A DNA stretch of 64,000 nucleotides, from assembly GCA_022818135.1 (NCBI GenBank), contig JAFMSR010000005.1, positions 23,719,175-23,783,174 of the forward strand, given 5' to 3'. The stretch is from Saxidomus purpurata. Taxonomy: Eukaryota; Mollusca; Bivalvia; Venerida; Veneridae. The translations under genes were made by a program, and so were the position numbers. This document shows positions 1-11,049 of the stretch, piece after piece. How positions within the stretch are numbered: position 1 is the stretch's first letter; each line of letters opens with the position of its first letter. The notes under the pieces are model-generated. The model was not told the origin of the DNA. It made no database searches and saw only the letters and a list, made by a program, of their open reading frames with translations.

Positions 1-1680
1 CTAAATCTGTAAGTTACATAAACATTTGACTGAAGTATGGCCCTTTTGTACTTAGACCATATAGATGAAAGTGAAAATTGTTCGATGATATCTCGAGAAC
101 CAATGAAATTTAGTACAATGCACCTAATAATACTCATCAGAGATTCTGACAACTTTTGAAGTATTTGTAGCAAAGTCAAGGCCTATGCAAGTAGATATTT
201 AATGTTCAAGCTAATCTAATAGTATATGTTATGTGTATGTTCAGTTAACTGATAAGATTCATGTTTGTATATCATTATTTAAATCGCTGAATTCTATTCA
301 TGAAATTGGCACTCAATGCTCTATTTTACTTGCAGAAAGACTGTGTCTACAAAGTCTTGTTGTAGGCTGAAAAGCAAACCATTATTACCAAGACTGGTTT
401 CCAATGCAACGTAGATATTTCAATCACTTAAGACCACATACAATTAAGAAAATGAAGCTTTAATGAATATTTCCAATTTAAGATCAACTATTTACCTTTA
501 AATGGAAAACTATATTTAACTAGGATAATGAAGCATATACAATGTACGGCCAAATAAAATACCCGAGGGGAATCAGGAATGTTTACGTAAATTTCCAGAA
601 AGTTTTGGTTAAAATGACTTTTATAATTAGTACAATACAATATCTAGTAAAATGATATCTGAAGCAGATAAACTTATGGACTTTCATACAATTGAGATAT
701 AATTATAGTTAAATTTATCGGGCAACTTGCACCTGTATTTACATAAATGCAACGTTGCGGTAGATGAGATATAATCTTAATCTAAAGAACATTTAACCAG
801 GGACAACAATAGCACGAAGGGCACATATCTCATATTCCTTTTCGTTTGTCTTCAAGGAAAAATCGCAACCATTTAGTACTATTAGTTAATTCCTTAAATA
901 AGGAAAATGAAATCTGATACTTACTCGGGTAAGGTAAGTTACTATCTGAGAAAACCTTATGGGGTAAATCAAACAATATGATTGGGCCATTTAAGAAAAT
1001 GACTCTGCTTTTAAGGAAAAATTATAGTCTAAATTATTTCAATCCATTAGCACACGACAATACCCAGATCTCTATACAAAAAAGCCGTTATTTTGAAAGC
1101 CGTTTTATATTATCCGTGGTAACTGACAATATACTTGTAAACAATATGAACACAATAATGTTATTAGTGTAGTAACGTGATCCAGAATGCCAGATTTGCT
1201 CGAGTCATGAGTCGGATCATATGAGTACGTAGCACGAGTATGATTCGACCTCGATGAGATCCAATCCGGCTTATGGATCAAATACTATACTAATACATGT
1301 AACCATTTTATCATATACCTTTTGACACTTGTCTGTGCGAAAATAACTAAATTAGAATGACAATTCAAACATAAAATTGAAGCCAAATGATACAAACCAT
1401 TAATTCTGGAAGTCACAACAATGCTTAGCAATGTATAGTTACAGGAGAGATCAAACCTTTTCTGGGTAGGCGATTATGGAAGTTTGTTAAAGTGACCATA
1501 AGGTTTAACATGAACTGTGGATTTCAAACATAGATGCTTTTGATTTTATGAGGGCATATTTGATATGATTTGATAAGTAGTAATAATAGCATGTTAGTAA
1601 AATATGATAAAATGCCTTGTTACATAATAAATGCACAGGGTCTTTCAGCGGTTATTACACACGTTTGACGCGGGTGATTC
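1..1680. other. No gene seen
   Basis: AT-rich sequence with only short chance open frames. I see no tRNA, no recognisable protein motif and no clear repeat before the retrotransposon relic begins. Confidence 0.5.
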
Positions 1681-1689
1681 AAAACTCGA

Positions 1690-2336
1690 CAAAAAGTATT
1701 CATATGGATTTTCTTTAGCTAAGCGTAAGGTGACCGAAGAGGAAATTAATGATGATATTGGAAAAATGTCCTCAATGTCCTTGGATTAGCCCTGTTATCA
1801 CACAAGAGTATAGGATTTTATTTATTTAAATGAGGTGGCTATAAAAGATTCACAGGCATTACCTACCTAGACTTGATGACAGCATAGAAGTATTGGCTGG
1901 TTCAAAGTTGTCTGGTTTGGCATAAAGACAGGTTATTCGCAGCTAGATAAAGACGATAAAGATAGACACAAGACAGGATTTTCGATTACAGTTGGTGAGC
2001 AGTGGCAAAGGAAATGCCTTGCTTTTGGTCTTTGTAATTCAACATTTAAACGTCTTATGCGATCAGTTTCTCTGGTTCACTGAGGAAAACATAAATCATT
2101 TACCTCGATGACATCATTTGTCACTCCAAATCTTTCTCACAGCAGCTTCAGACTCTTTGACTAGTATTTCAACGGTTGAATAATGCGAATCTAAAACTGA
2201 ATTCGAAAACATTTTGTTCAATTCCTAAAAAGATTACTTTTCTTCGGAATACGATAAATGTATATGGTACTGGCACTGATCTGAGAAAGATCGATTTAAC
2301 TGAAACCTGGCCAACGTCTAGTATGAGGTGCAATTC
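1690..2336 (+). pseudogene. Ty3/gypsy reverse transcriptase relic (5' part)
   Basis: This is a decayed reverse-transcriptase domain of a Ty3/gypsy-type LTR retrotransposon. Reading across three forward frames shows the family landmarks in order: a segment resembling the loop before the palm around 1735-1770, TGYSQLDKDDKDRHKTGFS near 1925-1985, an FGLCN motif near 2025-2042, and the catalytic YLDDII motif at 2101-2118. A stretch after about 2170 matches the conserved region that follows the catalytic site and ends in a WPTS motif near 2310. Several frameshifts and stops separate these blocks, so it cannot be translated. The element continues at about 4793 after a nested insertion. The family call rests on motif order and is fairly secure. 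LTRs were not identified. Confidence 0.75.
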
Positions 2337-3039
2337 TTGAACCTCGACACCCATCTTGCATGTTACGTGTGTTTTGTCCATCTGATATTACATGTTCTTT
2401 TTGATATGCTCTTGCTTAAAACTGGAGAAATGATTACTGCATTTGTCTAAATGGCAAGGCCATTGTGCAATTGATTAGCCTACTTATAATTGACTACTGC
2501 ATCGTGTAGCGTACAACTTTTAGTTGCCTTCCATTCATTGCTTAATGATATTGCCTACGTTAAACTGAAAAGTACATACGCATTAATTCAATTCAATTCA
2601 TTCAAATAGCAGTAAGCATAATGACGAATGCAACTTGTAAGAATGAAATAGAAAGGGAACCAAAAACTTATACCCTGCGACTGCATAAATTAACCAAAAC
2701 GGGCACCAATAATACTGGTACCCTTTTAAACCACGAACGAGAATAATTCTGCTGCAGTTGATTAAATTGAGAGATTTAAGTGTACCAAAACAAAACTAAA
2801 CTGGTAAAACTTGCCTCCTTTCGTAAAATTATTTTATCTCACTTCAAAAATTGACTCATTCTCCTAAATTGTATGTACCTAATAAAGGTATCGCACAAAA
2901 ATCTACATTTTGATATATCTGTATTATTTTTCCTCAAAATATCACATGTTAATTGTACTTAGGATATAACAAATGTACATGTTTGTATGATCACAGCTTG
3001 TAATAAGCATTGATCAGAAAAAAACTTGAAACTTGGAGC

Positions 3040-3121
3040 AATCTCCCCCACTATCACGCTGATTACAGACGAAAAAGGGAGCAACTACTCCACTATCACG
3101 CCGTAACAGACGAAAAAAGAA
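3040..3121 (+). repeat. Short two-unit direct repeat
   Basis: Two adjacent units share CCACTATCACGC, followed by ACAGACGAAAAA. The unit is about 46 bp and lies inside the foldback-like element. Confidence 0.5.
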
Positions 3122-3224
3122 GTGAGTTGTAAACAGGTAACTATATAGTTTTTAGAAAGTATTATAAATTCACATTTAACATAACCGATTAATCTATTCG
3201 CTTAAATAAATAGCCAGGGGTTGA

Positions 3225-3990
3225 GGCGTAGCATGTCAGTTTTGGAGGATGGGGAGACATCAGCTCCAAAGGGGTCGATCGGTTGATTGAGACACGGGGT
3301 TTTGGGTGCCCCGCCTCGGGGTTGATTTGACACCCCGGGAGAATCAAGTTTTACCGCGGCTTATCAACATGTTGGTCACATTCGCCTGTTGAGGGCCAAC
3401 CCCTGTCAAACATTGCTTGTCAGATGTTCATCAAGCTGATCCCTGTGGCACCCCTCTGCATGGGTCTGCTCAAGTGTCACTTACCTAATCCCAGGAAAAC
3501 ACATAGGGTCAGACCAGGGTGTCACCAGAGGTTGGGGACACTTAATACCGATCAAACACAACCCAGACCTTCACGAAGGAAGATATCCAGTCTATGGTGC
3601 CGCCGGTACGTTCAGGAGGGGTAGAGGGCCTGGGGTGGCAGTCAAAGGAAGTTCATCCCGGCCACTAGTATTTATCAGAGGAGGGCACCAAAGCTTCTGT
3701 TGTCGGGAAAATACATCCCAGCCCCTATTACTCAAGGGAGCATATCTCAGCTCCTATTAATGAGGAGATTACACCCCAGCCCCTTTCTCAGCGGGAGCAC
3801 ACCCTAGCCCCATAATCATGAGACACCAAAGCTCATATTAATGAGGGGATTACTCCCAGCCCCTATTACTCAGGGGAGCACAGCCTAGCTCCTATTAATG
3901 AGGAATACATCCCAGCTCCCATTAATCAGGATGACACCAAAGTTCCTATTAATCAGGAGGAGTACACCCCAGCCCCGGAGCTCAACATAT
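3225..3990. repeat. GC-rich block with degenerate minisatellite
   Basis: This block is much richer in G and C than its surroundings. From about 3640 to 3985 a degenerate unit of about 25-30 bp recurs, built around CCCAGCCCCTATTACTCA or CAGCTCCTATTAATGAGGA. It lies inside the inverted-repeat element. No coding sequence is supported in it. Confidence 0.65.
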
Positions 3991-4792
3991 TTTGATTAGG
4001 TAAATTACGATAGGGACCTTTTTGCTGGGTGGGGCGGCTCTATATCACCTATTTAAGATACATCTCCTTACATCTAAACTGTACGTACAGCCTTTGCTTG
4101 TGCCCAACACAAAAATAGCTCAAAACGACGAAATATTTACATGCTGTCGAATTAAGCGATTATTTATTTTAGCTAATAGATTTATCAGTTATGTCAAATG
4201 TGATTGTACACATTTACTTAAACAAAAATACGTGTTTACTAACATAATGGTAGGGTAGTTCTCCAGACTTCATACCAATGGCAAAAGAAATATTCGCAAG
4301 AGTTCTCGTTCACGGTTTAAAAGGGTACCAATATTTTGGTGCCCGTTTTGTTAATTTATGCAGTCGCATTTTGGGGTATAAGTTTAGGTCCCTTTCATTT
4401 CATTCTTACAAGTTGCATTCGTCATTATGCTTACTGCATTATGTATAAATATATACACAAACACAGTAGTCAATGAAAGTAAACGTAATCACAAAGCGTA
4501 TGAACACATAGACAGGGGGGGGGGGGGGGGGCTTAGATTATTATGCGTTGTACTTTTCGTCTAACGTAGGCAATTATCATTAAGCAATGAATGGAAGGCA
4601 ACTAAAAGTTGTACGCATACACGAGAGTACTCAATTTAAGTAGGCACAAACAATTGCACAAAGCACTTGCCTTTAGACAAAGCAGTAATCATTTCTCCAG
4701 TTTTAAGCATAGAGCATATCAAAAAGAAACATGTAATATCAGATGGACAAATACACACGTAACAATGCAAGATGGGATGTCAGAAGGCTCAA

Positions 4793-5300
4793 TGTAATTT
4801 TTGCATCAAAACTGTTCCATAGTCTAGAAATGCTTAAGATGGCAGAAATTTTATTTCTCTAGCATGTCACGATATTAACCATGTATACCAGGCTTCAACT
4901 GTTGCAAAACATATTCCTACATGAGTTGTCAGAAAAAAGCCGAAAATCATTTGAAGTGATAACTGTGCTTTTCAAAAAATGGAGAAAGCATTAATTAATT
5001 ATCCTATTTCGGCATTTCCTACTGTTTATCATCAGTTTATACTGGGTGCAAGTGCATCTCTAGTAGGTCAGTTAACAATCCTTTCCCAAAGGGTTAATAG
5101 TCAAGAAAAAGTCATAGGCTACTTTAGCAAATGTTTTACAAAAACAGAACGACAAAACCATGTAACACGAAGAGAACTTCTAACCGTTATCCATGTAATA
5201 AAGCTTTTCATCATTACATCTATGGTCGGCATGTTATAGTCAGGCCTGATAATTTAAAATTTTTTGGTTGCTAAACTTCAAAAACACGGAGGGACAGTTG
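4793..5300 (+). pseudogene. Ty3/gypsy RT C-terminus and RNase H relic
   Basis: This continues the retrotransposon cut by the nested element. The frame at 4979-5239 carries the start of the RNase H-like domain: FILGASASL (the usual DAS motif reads SAS), EKVIGYFSK, and VTRRELLTVIHVIKLF. A frameshift follows. The next block, near 5250-5310, reads out as the conserved NLKFFWLLNF-like and EGQLA-like stretch that follows RNase H in gypsy polyproteins. The missing Asp and the frameshifts mark it as inactive. Confidence 0.72.
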
Positions 5301-5736
5301 GCCAGTTGGCTTTGTTTTTTAAGCGCGTACCAGTAGTACACAAGCGGAACATACTTCTTGTCAAACAGAGGTTAAAAATAATGTTTTGATAGGTTCTGTG
5401 GTTGCACTGAGTACATGTCATGATACAATTTTTGAGATGATACCTTATACAAGTTCTGATACAAGATCTGTTATTGTACCTGGTGCAAGTTCTGATGAAA
5501 GTAAATCTGCAAAAAGTTTAGGGGTATCGGTTTACTAGGTTCGGAAAAATGTTACAGAGTTTTAGGATAAAGATCCGAAGCTTAGACGAATAAAGGCTAT
5601 GGTTCAAATGGTGTGAAATCTGATTGGCAGGAGTTTTCTAAATTTGATATGTACGACTGCGCGATTAGATTTCTTGGTCCTAAAAACAATATTTTGTATA
5701 GAAAATGTTTAAACGAGGATAGTAGCTATTGTGTCT

Positions 5737-5860
5737 CAGCAGTTGCATTGTGGGAATAGTGGTGAACATTTAGGTAATAAGGAAACACTAGGAAAAGTTA
5801 AAGAGAGGATCTTTTGGTTTGTACTGATTTCATTGGAATTAAATAGCATCTGCAGTTGCG
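5737..5860 (+). pseudogene. Ty3/gypsy integrase zinc-finger relic
   Basis: The forward translation gives QQLHCGNSGEHLGNKETLGK and then VKERIFWF. This resembles the N-terminal HHCC zinc-binding region of Ty3/gypsy integrases (pattern H, then HLG, then KT, then VK-R-FWW). It lies in the expected place downstream of the RNase H relic. Nothing further of the integrase core is recognisable after about 5860, so the element appears to be truncated or eroded there. Confidence 0.5.
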
Positions 5861-6039
5861 AAGGTTTAAGTTGATCAATGCATTAGTAAATGGGGTTGTC
5901 CACTTATTTGTCACACATAATAAGGAAACATATTTGAATCAAAGTTACTTCTAATATGTGTAAATTGCACTCCACTTATGTTGATCAGAAGACTGGCACA
6001 TTTTTTCAGTAATGATGTTGTCGCAGTGGTTATGCGCAC

Positions 6040-6190
6040 TCACTTCGCACCAATGCTACCAGTGTCCAATCCCCATTCTTAGTAGTATGTGAGAATGGTA
6101 GGTCACTAGATTGGACACTTGGATTTTCACCGGTCTCTCTGGTTTCCACCCACAGAAAGGCCACCACATATGCAAACACGTGCGCGGTCG
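6040..6190. repeat. Possible dispersed repeat remnant
   Basis: The stretch contains CACCGGTCTCTCTGGTTTCC followed by ACCCACAGAAAGGCCACC. This resembles a CTCCGGTTTCCTCCCACA-type motif that I recall from dispersed repeats in many invertebrates. The assignment is from memory and weak. Confidence 0.25.
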
Positions 6191-6263
6191 GTTCAAAGGC
6201 TCGTGTTAAATTATGTTTGCTATTGACTTTTAACAAAGAGATGACTAGAAAACACTGACTCAT

Positions 6264-8090
6264 CTATTTGGTCACCCATCTATATACTGACCCAATAGCC
6301 ATTCCTTTCATTTTGCCAAGGGACCGATGAGAGATCTCGAGTTATCCCCAGTCCTCGAGTTATTGTTACTCGAACTAGCGTAGTATTACCATAGACAAAA
6401 GATTAGTTTAAATCAATTTGCAATATTGTGAAAGAATAAAATGTACCGTGCAAATCAATTGAAAAGCAATATAATACTGAGCCTTCAGCTTGAAGATAAA
6501 AATAATGTTAAAACCGCAGCGAATATACAAGCTCCTTGTATAATCCCAATCTCAAATCAATTCTGGTACAATTTTAATTTGTAACCCGATATATCATAAT
6601 TATTCCCATCACATATAAATATATTTTACCCTTAAAATATCAGTATCGCTCATGCAATCCTTTGATGCACCTAAATTAATATATCATTTAAAAATGCCTT
6701 TAACAATTAGATTATTTCACAAATTGCAGTTTCCAATAGGAAATGCTGCGCATATTTAAATTTTTTATGAGATTCATTAAAACTGATCATTCATATCTAC
6801 AATTAAGTGTCTGGTTTTACGAATGATTTATTCATTGAGTTAACTTTAACTTCAAGTATTCGTTTGAATGGTTTAACCACATTATATATCTTTTCATTCG
6901 ATTACGAATAAATTTAATGTTCTAATTAACTTAGCAATATACTGAAATAAAGGTTAACCATTCACAATAGCTGGAATGAATACCTGACATGGATTTGCGA
7001 AAATTAACGTCTGTTCAAACAGTAGCGTTATATTAGATCTATGTGGCAATGATATTTCCCAATCATTTCACTATTGGTTATTACATGTTTATTGAAATTT
7101 TGGAACAAACATAACGCAAATTTGAAATTCTCAAACTTTTTTTCCTCATTTGTTTATTGACACAAAAAATGTAGATGCAGTATACTTCAAAACCAGCAAC
7201 ATTGTTGTTGGCAACTTCGTATATCAGCGAGGTAAGTAAGGCTCAGTTATAGATCTATACCTATCATTGACAGTAAGTCTGAACCAGTTTCTTGAGGCTG
7301 CCCCATCCAGAACAACGTGTTTCCTAAAATGCTGACAAATGCACATGAGCAGGATGAAGTTGTTTTCCACAGATAGTTCATTGAAAAATCTTATTATTAA
7401 ACAAGAAATGTCTATAACAAGAATAATCTTTAAAAAAGATGGTCGGCGCAATTTTGAGTATGCGAAAGAGATTGGTAGCTAGATTTTATAGTACACATAC
7501 TTTCTCCCCAAGTCCGTACCGTGACATGTACATCAGAATTACAACGTTTTAACTTGTTGATTGTTTTTCTTATCAAATATGTTACTCGAATTATTGACCG
7601 CTATCCACAGGTCGAGAAAGTATAATTTCTCTACTTCATAACATTAGTTTGGAGTTAACAACATGTTATGTTAATAGATATGATGTATTTACGTACGAGT
7701 ATTATAAAACTAGACTCATGAAAGACTGAAAACGCAAAAGTATTGACCTTTTTCTTGAATTAAAATGTGTCTTCAAAGTAAATGTTTCAATCCAGGTCTA
7801 CTTTTTATTTCATTAGCGGTTGAAAGGTAACCAACTTACGTTCAAACGCAAGCTTAATACAGCTGCGCGGAAAAAGAAAGTCTGCACACTTAGAAAAGCT
7901 GCTGCGCGAGAATACGTGAAACGTGTGCAAAAGATATATATCATAACCATTTGTTTTGTACTTTTATTTATTCAATGCTCTCTAATACCTCGTAAAGCAG
8001 ACTTTACTTTTGTAAAAAAAGAAACATGTTCAATTCCAAAATAATTGACACTATAGCAGCGTCTTACATTGAGACAAAAAAACATATCTT
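6264..8090. other. No gene seen
   Basis: AT-rich sequence with short chance open frames (for example around 7224-7451 and 7820-8044) that show no family motif. I see no RNA gene and no clear repeat. Confidence 0.45.
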
Positions 8091-8099
8091 GTTTTCATC

Positions 8100-8280
8100 T
8101 CCAAACTCAGTATCCACTTACTTTATTTATTTTACCAGGTTAATGATAACTTCAATTAATTGTATTCTACACACGTGAATATGTCTTTTTTAATTATTGC
8201 AGACAGTGCGTTGTAAGGATATAAGGTGTCCAAGACTTTGATATATGTATACTGTTTTTGGACATTTTAAAGTAAGGAGC
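8100..8280. repeat. Diverged repeat, copy 1 (partner near 10.87-11.04 kb)
   Basis: Shares blocks with 10870-11020: GTGAATATG, CAGTGCGT, and ATGTATACTGTTTTTG followed by ACATT. An end block, CCAAACTCAGTATCCACTTAC (one base over 8103-8123), appears inverted near 11023-11040. This suggests an old dispersed element with inverted ends. Confidence 0.4.
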
Positions 8281-8345
8281 GGATCAGTGGTCTTGTTGTT
8301 AACGAGCTAGACTGGTAATCCAGAGGACGTAGGTTCGATTACCCA
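8274..8345 (+). pseudogene. tRNA-derived relic (SINE head or tRNA pseudogene)
   Basis: Contains a box A-like stretch (GATCAGTGGTCTTG), an anticodon-arm-like CTAGACTGGTAATCCAGAG, and a box B-like GGTTCGATT. The acceptor stem is not recognisable. It is most likely a decayed tRNA-derived short interspersed element. Confidence 0.4.
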
Positions 8346-8349
8346 ATTT

Positions 8350-10125
8350 TCCACTAACATAACTAATTGTGTTTCGGGGACTTAAAACCAAGGTCCAAGG
8401 TATCGGTGCTGTACATCGGGTAACTACGGAACGCGTTCTGTATCTTGCACTATCCCCCATATTCTTAACTTTGTTAGTAGCAACATATTAGCTTGAAGGA
8501 CAGCTATTTATTTTGTCAATGACTGAAATCAAAGTTGCCTGATTTTGATTTGCTGTTTCTAATGTGGTTAAAAAGCTGATCATATTTGTTAATGCCTCAA
8601 AAAGGAAATAATTCTATATTAACAGACCTTTCTTAATTTCATAAAGTTTGTAAAATTAATCTTTTTAAACTCGGATTTTATCCTGCAGGCAACAGGGAAG
8701 ACGGTGAAAAGCCGTTTTCTCAATCGTGATTGGTTCGATTATTGATGGTGTCTCAAGATCAATTTACATAAATCAAAAAATGACTGCAATGAATACGTTT
8801 ACTGTAATCTAGATGAGATAGAACATATTAGTAATAAGCTAAATGAAAGTGTTAACCAGATTTGGATGTTCTTAATGTTCTGCAATGTGAATACTATGAA
8901 GAATTTGGAAGTCACGTACTGTTATATTGAAATATTAAAAAAAAATACCTACTATTCGGAATATTTGTATAAAATCATCTCTCAGTGCAAAGCAATTAAA
9001 GCGGTAAATCGCTGTGAACGGTTGCAGAAATGATTTCTTTACATCTTCGAATTTATCATAACTTGAAATGCTATCATGGTCATTCAGTGCAGATCTGTCC
9101 AAATCCTCATAGGCACAATAAAGACGGGAAGCTGGCTATGTAGTTGCCAAATTTAATGTCGGAAACAAGAAAAGTACTTCAGAAATACAGAAAACAGAAA
9201 GAATAATAAATTACCAATATGGTAAAATATTAGTAAATCTGCCATTAACTGTTTTCTTGATGACGGTACGATAATTTCGTGCAAAATTGATATAAAAGCC
9301 AAAAAAACGTCTACTGCAATAGAATAAGAAGAATCTGAAGTTGATGCACCTGAACATTTAAAAATAAGAGTAGTTACTGTCACACTAATTATAAACAGAC
9401 ATGCAAATGTTTCAATTTGCCGGCTGATTCACTTGCATACTTGCATAATAAATCAACGCCTATTGATAGGTTGCAGCTTATTTATTGCAGATTAGCACGA
9501 ATTTCACATGCTAAATTTCTCTGTTTCTCTTTGATATAATCGAAATAACATATCAGTCGGTTGATCTGTAATGCCGCACACACTCGAGGAAATATCAGTG
9601 TAAAAATACGTTTTATGACTACATTAATCTTCATTATCGTAGATATAAATAACGGTTTAAAGCAAACATAATTACATATTTTACTAATAAGACGTACTTA
9701 ACGCACGATATACGCGGCTCGTTACTTACAATTTACAGTTTTAACAGCCTTCGTATCATGCAATTTACTCATATGCCAACAGTTAATATCATATATTGTA
9801 TATCGATAATTACTAATACGCCACGCCTTGCCACGATGTACAAATGAATGGTAATAATAAGATATTTACTTATGCAGACGAAGAAAATGTTTAGTTATTC
9901 AAAAATTATTTTGTCATAAACATACCGCCGCAACAGTGGTATGTACGGAATTCCGTTAGGGCCATCGCGAAGAAATAATCTGAAACGGGAATACATGATC
10001 ACGAAAGACGAACGAAAACGAAAACACGATGACGTAAACTGAAATTATTTGCGAAACGCGAACCGAATCTCGAAAGTCGATGACGAAAGGGGGGGTCGTT
10101 TGAATCATGCGAAAACACGATTGAA
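8350..10125. other. No gene seen
   Basis: AT-rich, with short frames that lack recognisable motifs. No RNA gene or repeat was identified by eye. Confidence 0.45.
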
Positions 10126-10146
10126 AGGTGATCAATTCCCCAAATA

Positions 10147-10227
<81 letters not shown>

Positions 10228-10256
10228 TTTGTTTTTTTTTTGTTGTGGTTGTTTTG

Positions 10257-10325
<69 letters not shown>

Positions 10326-10382
10326 TTGGGGTTTTTTTTTTTTTTTTTTTTGTGGGAAATTTTTTTAATTTGGGGGGGGGGG
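10147..10382. repeat. Extreme poly-G / poly-T low-complexity tract
   Basis: A run of 79 G (10147-10225) is followed by a mixed G/T stretch, a run of 35 T (10259-10293), a run of 30 G (10294-10323), then alternating T and G runs to about 10382. Poly-Gly, poly-Pro and poly-Lys frames here are artefacts of the homopolymers. It could be real purine-rich DNA or a sequencing or assembly artefact. Confidence 0.95.
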
Positions 10383-10867
10383 AGGGGGACCTCCCCAAAG
10401 TTCAACTTCTTTACTTGGGTGATAATAAAACTTGATTTTGTATATTTTTCGACACATAGTATAAGTTCACTTTTGACCAGAAAGCTGTCTGTGCAAATGA
10501 AAAAGCGAGTACAATTTGAAACCTCGTTTTCGGACCGAAAACTTGCTTTAAAACAGACGCTCACATTGGCTAATATGATTTTGACCAGTTCGAAAAAAAA
10601 AAACACTGTAGACGTGTACACGGTGTAAAATTTTGTACATGAAATATCGCCATATGTTAACTTGCCGTTCGGTTTAGATAAGTTTACACATTTATCGAAG
10701 CTTCAACAAAGATAGATATCATTTAAGACTAGAAAATGCGTGTTGAAAACCGAATAACTATTTGGAGTAAAGTTCAAGTCTTAGTAACCGCCCTTAGTAG
10801 TCAAATTTTATCATCTCATATCAATTATACAAATATGTTAAATAAAAAATAAACAATTATACTTAAA

Positions 10868-11045
10868 TTTTACCTGGATTATAAGTGTTTTTTTATGTTA
10901 GCTTCTATACAAGTGAATATGCCTTCTATGATAACTTATAATCAGTGCGTAGTTAGCAAATAACCGGTAGATTCACAATGTAGATATTTGAAATGTATAC
11001 TGTTTTTGAACATTGTAAGGTAAGTGGATACTGAATTTGGAGAGC
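10868..11045. repeat. Diverged repeat, copy 2 (partner near 8.1-8.28 kb)
   Basis: The counterpart of 8100-8280, sharing ATGTATACTGTTTTTGAACA, GTGAATATG and CAGTGCGT. The end sequence GTAAGTGGATACTGAATTTG matches the other copy in inverted orientation. Confidence 0.4.
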
Positions 11046-11049
11046 AAAA

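Larger units (their letters stand above)
2337..4792. mobile_element. Nested element with long terminal inverted repeats
   Basis: The left arm (about 2337-2745) is the reverse complement of the right arm (about 4298-4792). Shared blocks include CATCTTGCATGTTACG near 2353 and its counterpart near 4770, the block with TTAGTTGCCTTCCATTCAT near 2520-2540 and near 4590, and AAAACGGGCACCAAT near 2697 with its inverse near 4340. The arms end within TTGARCCT. The flanks TGCAATTC and TGTAATTT could be an eroded 8-bp target duplication. The insertion divides the Ty3/gypsy relic. The interior carries a GC-rich minisatellite and no transposase, so this is a non-autonomous foldback-like element of unknown superfamily. 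The right arm also holds extra sequence with a 17-base G run at 4515-4531. Confidence 0.65.

Noticed and set aside
10128..10628. Overlapping open frames with poly-Gly, poly-Phe, poly-Pro and poly-Lys
   Set aside because: They are direct translations of homopolymer runs and carry no other coding signal.
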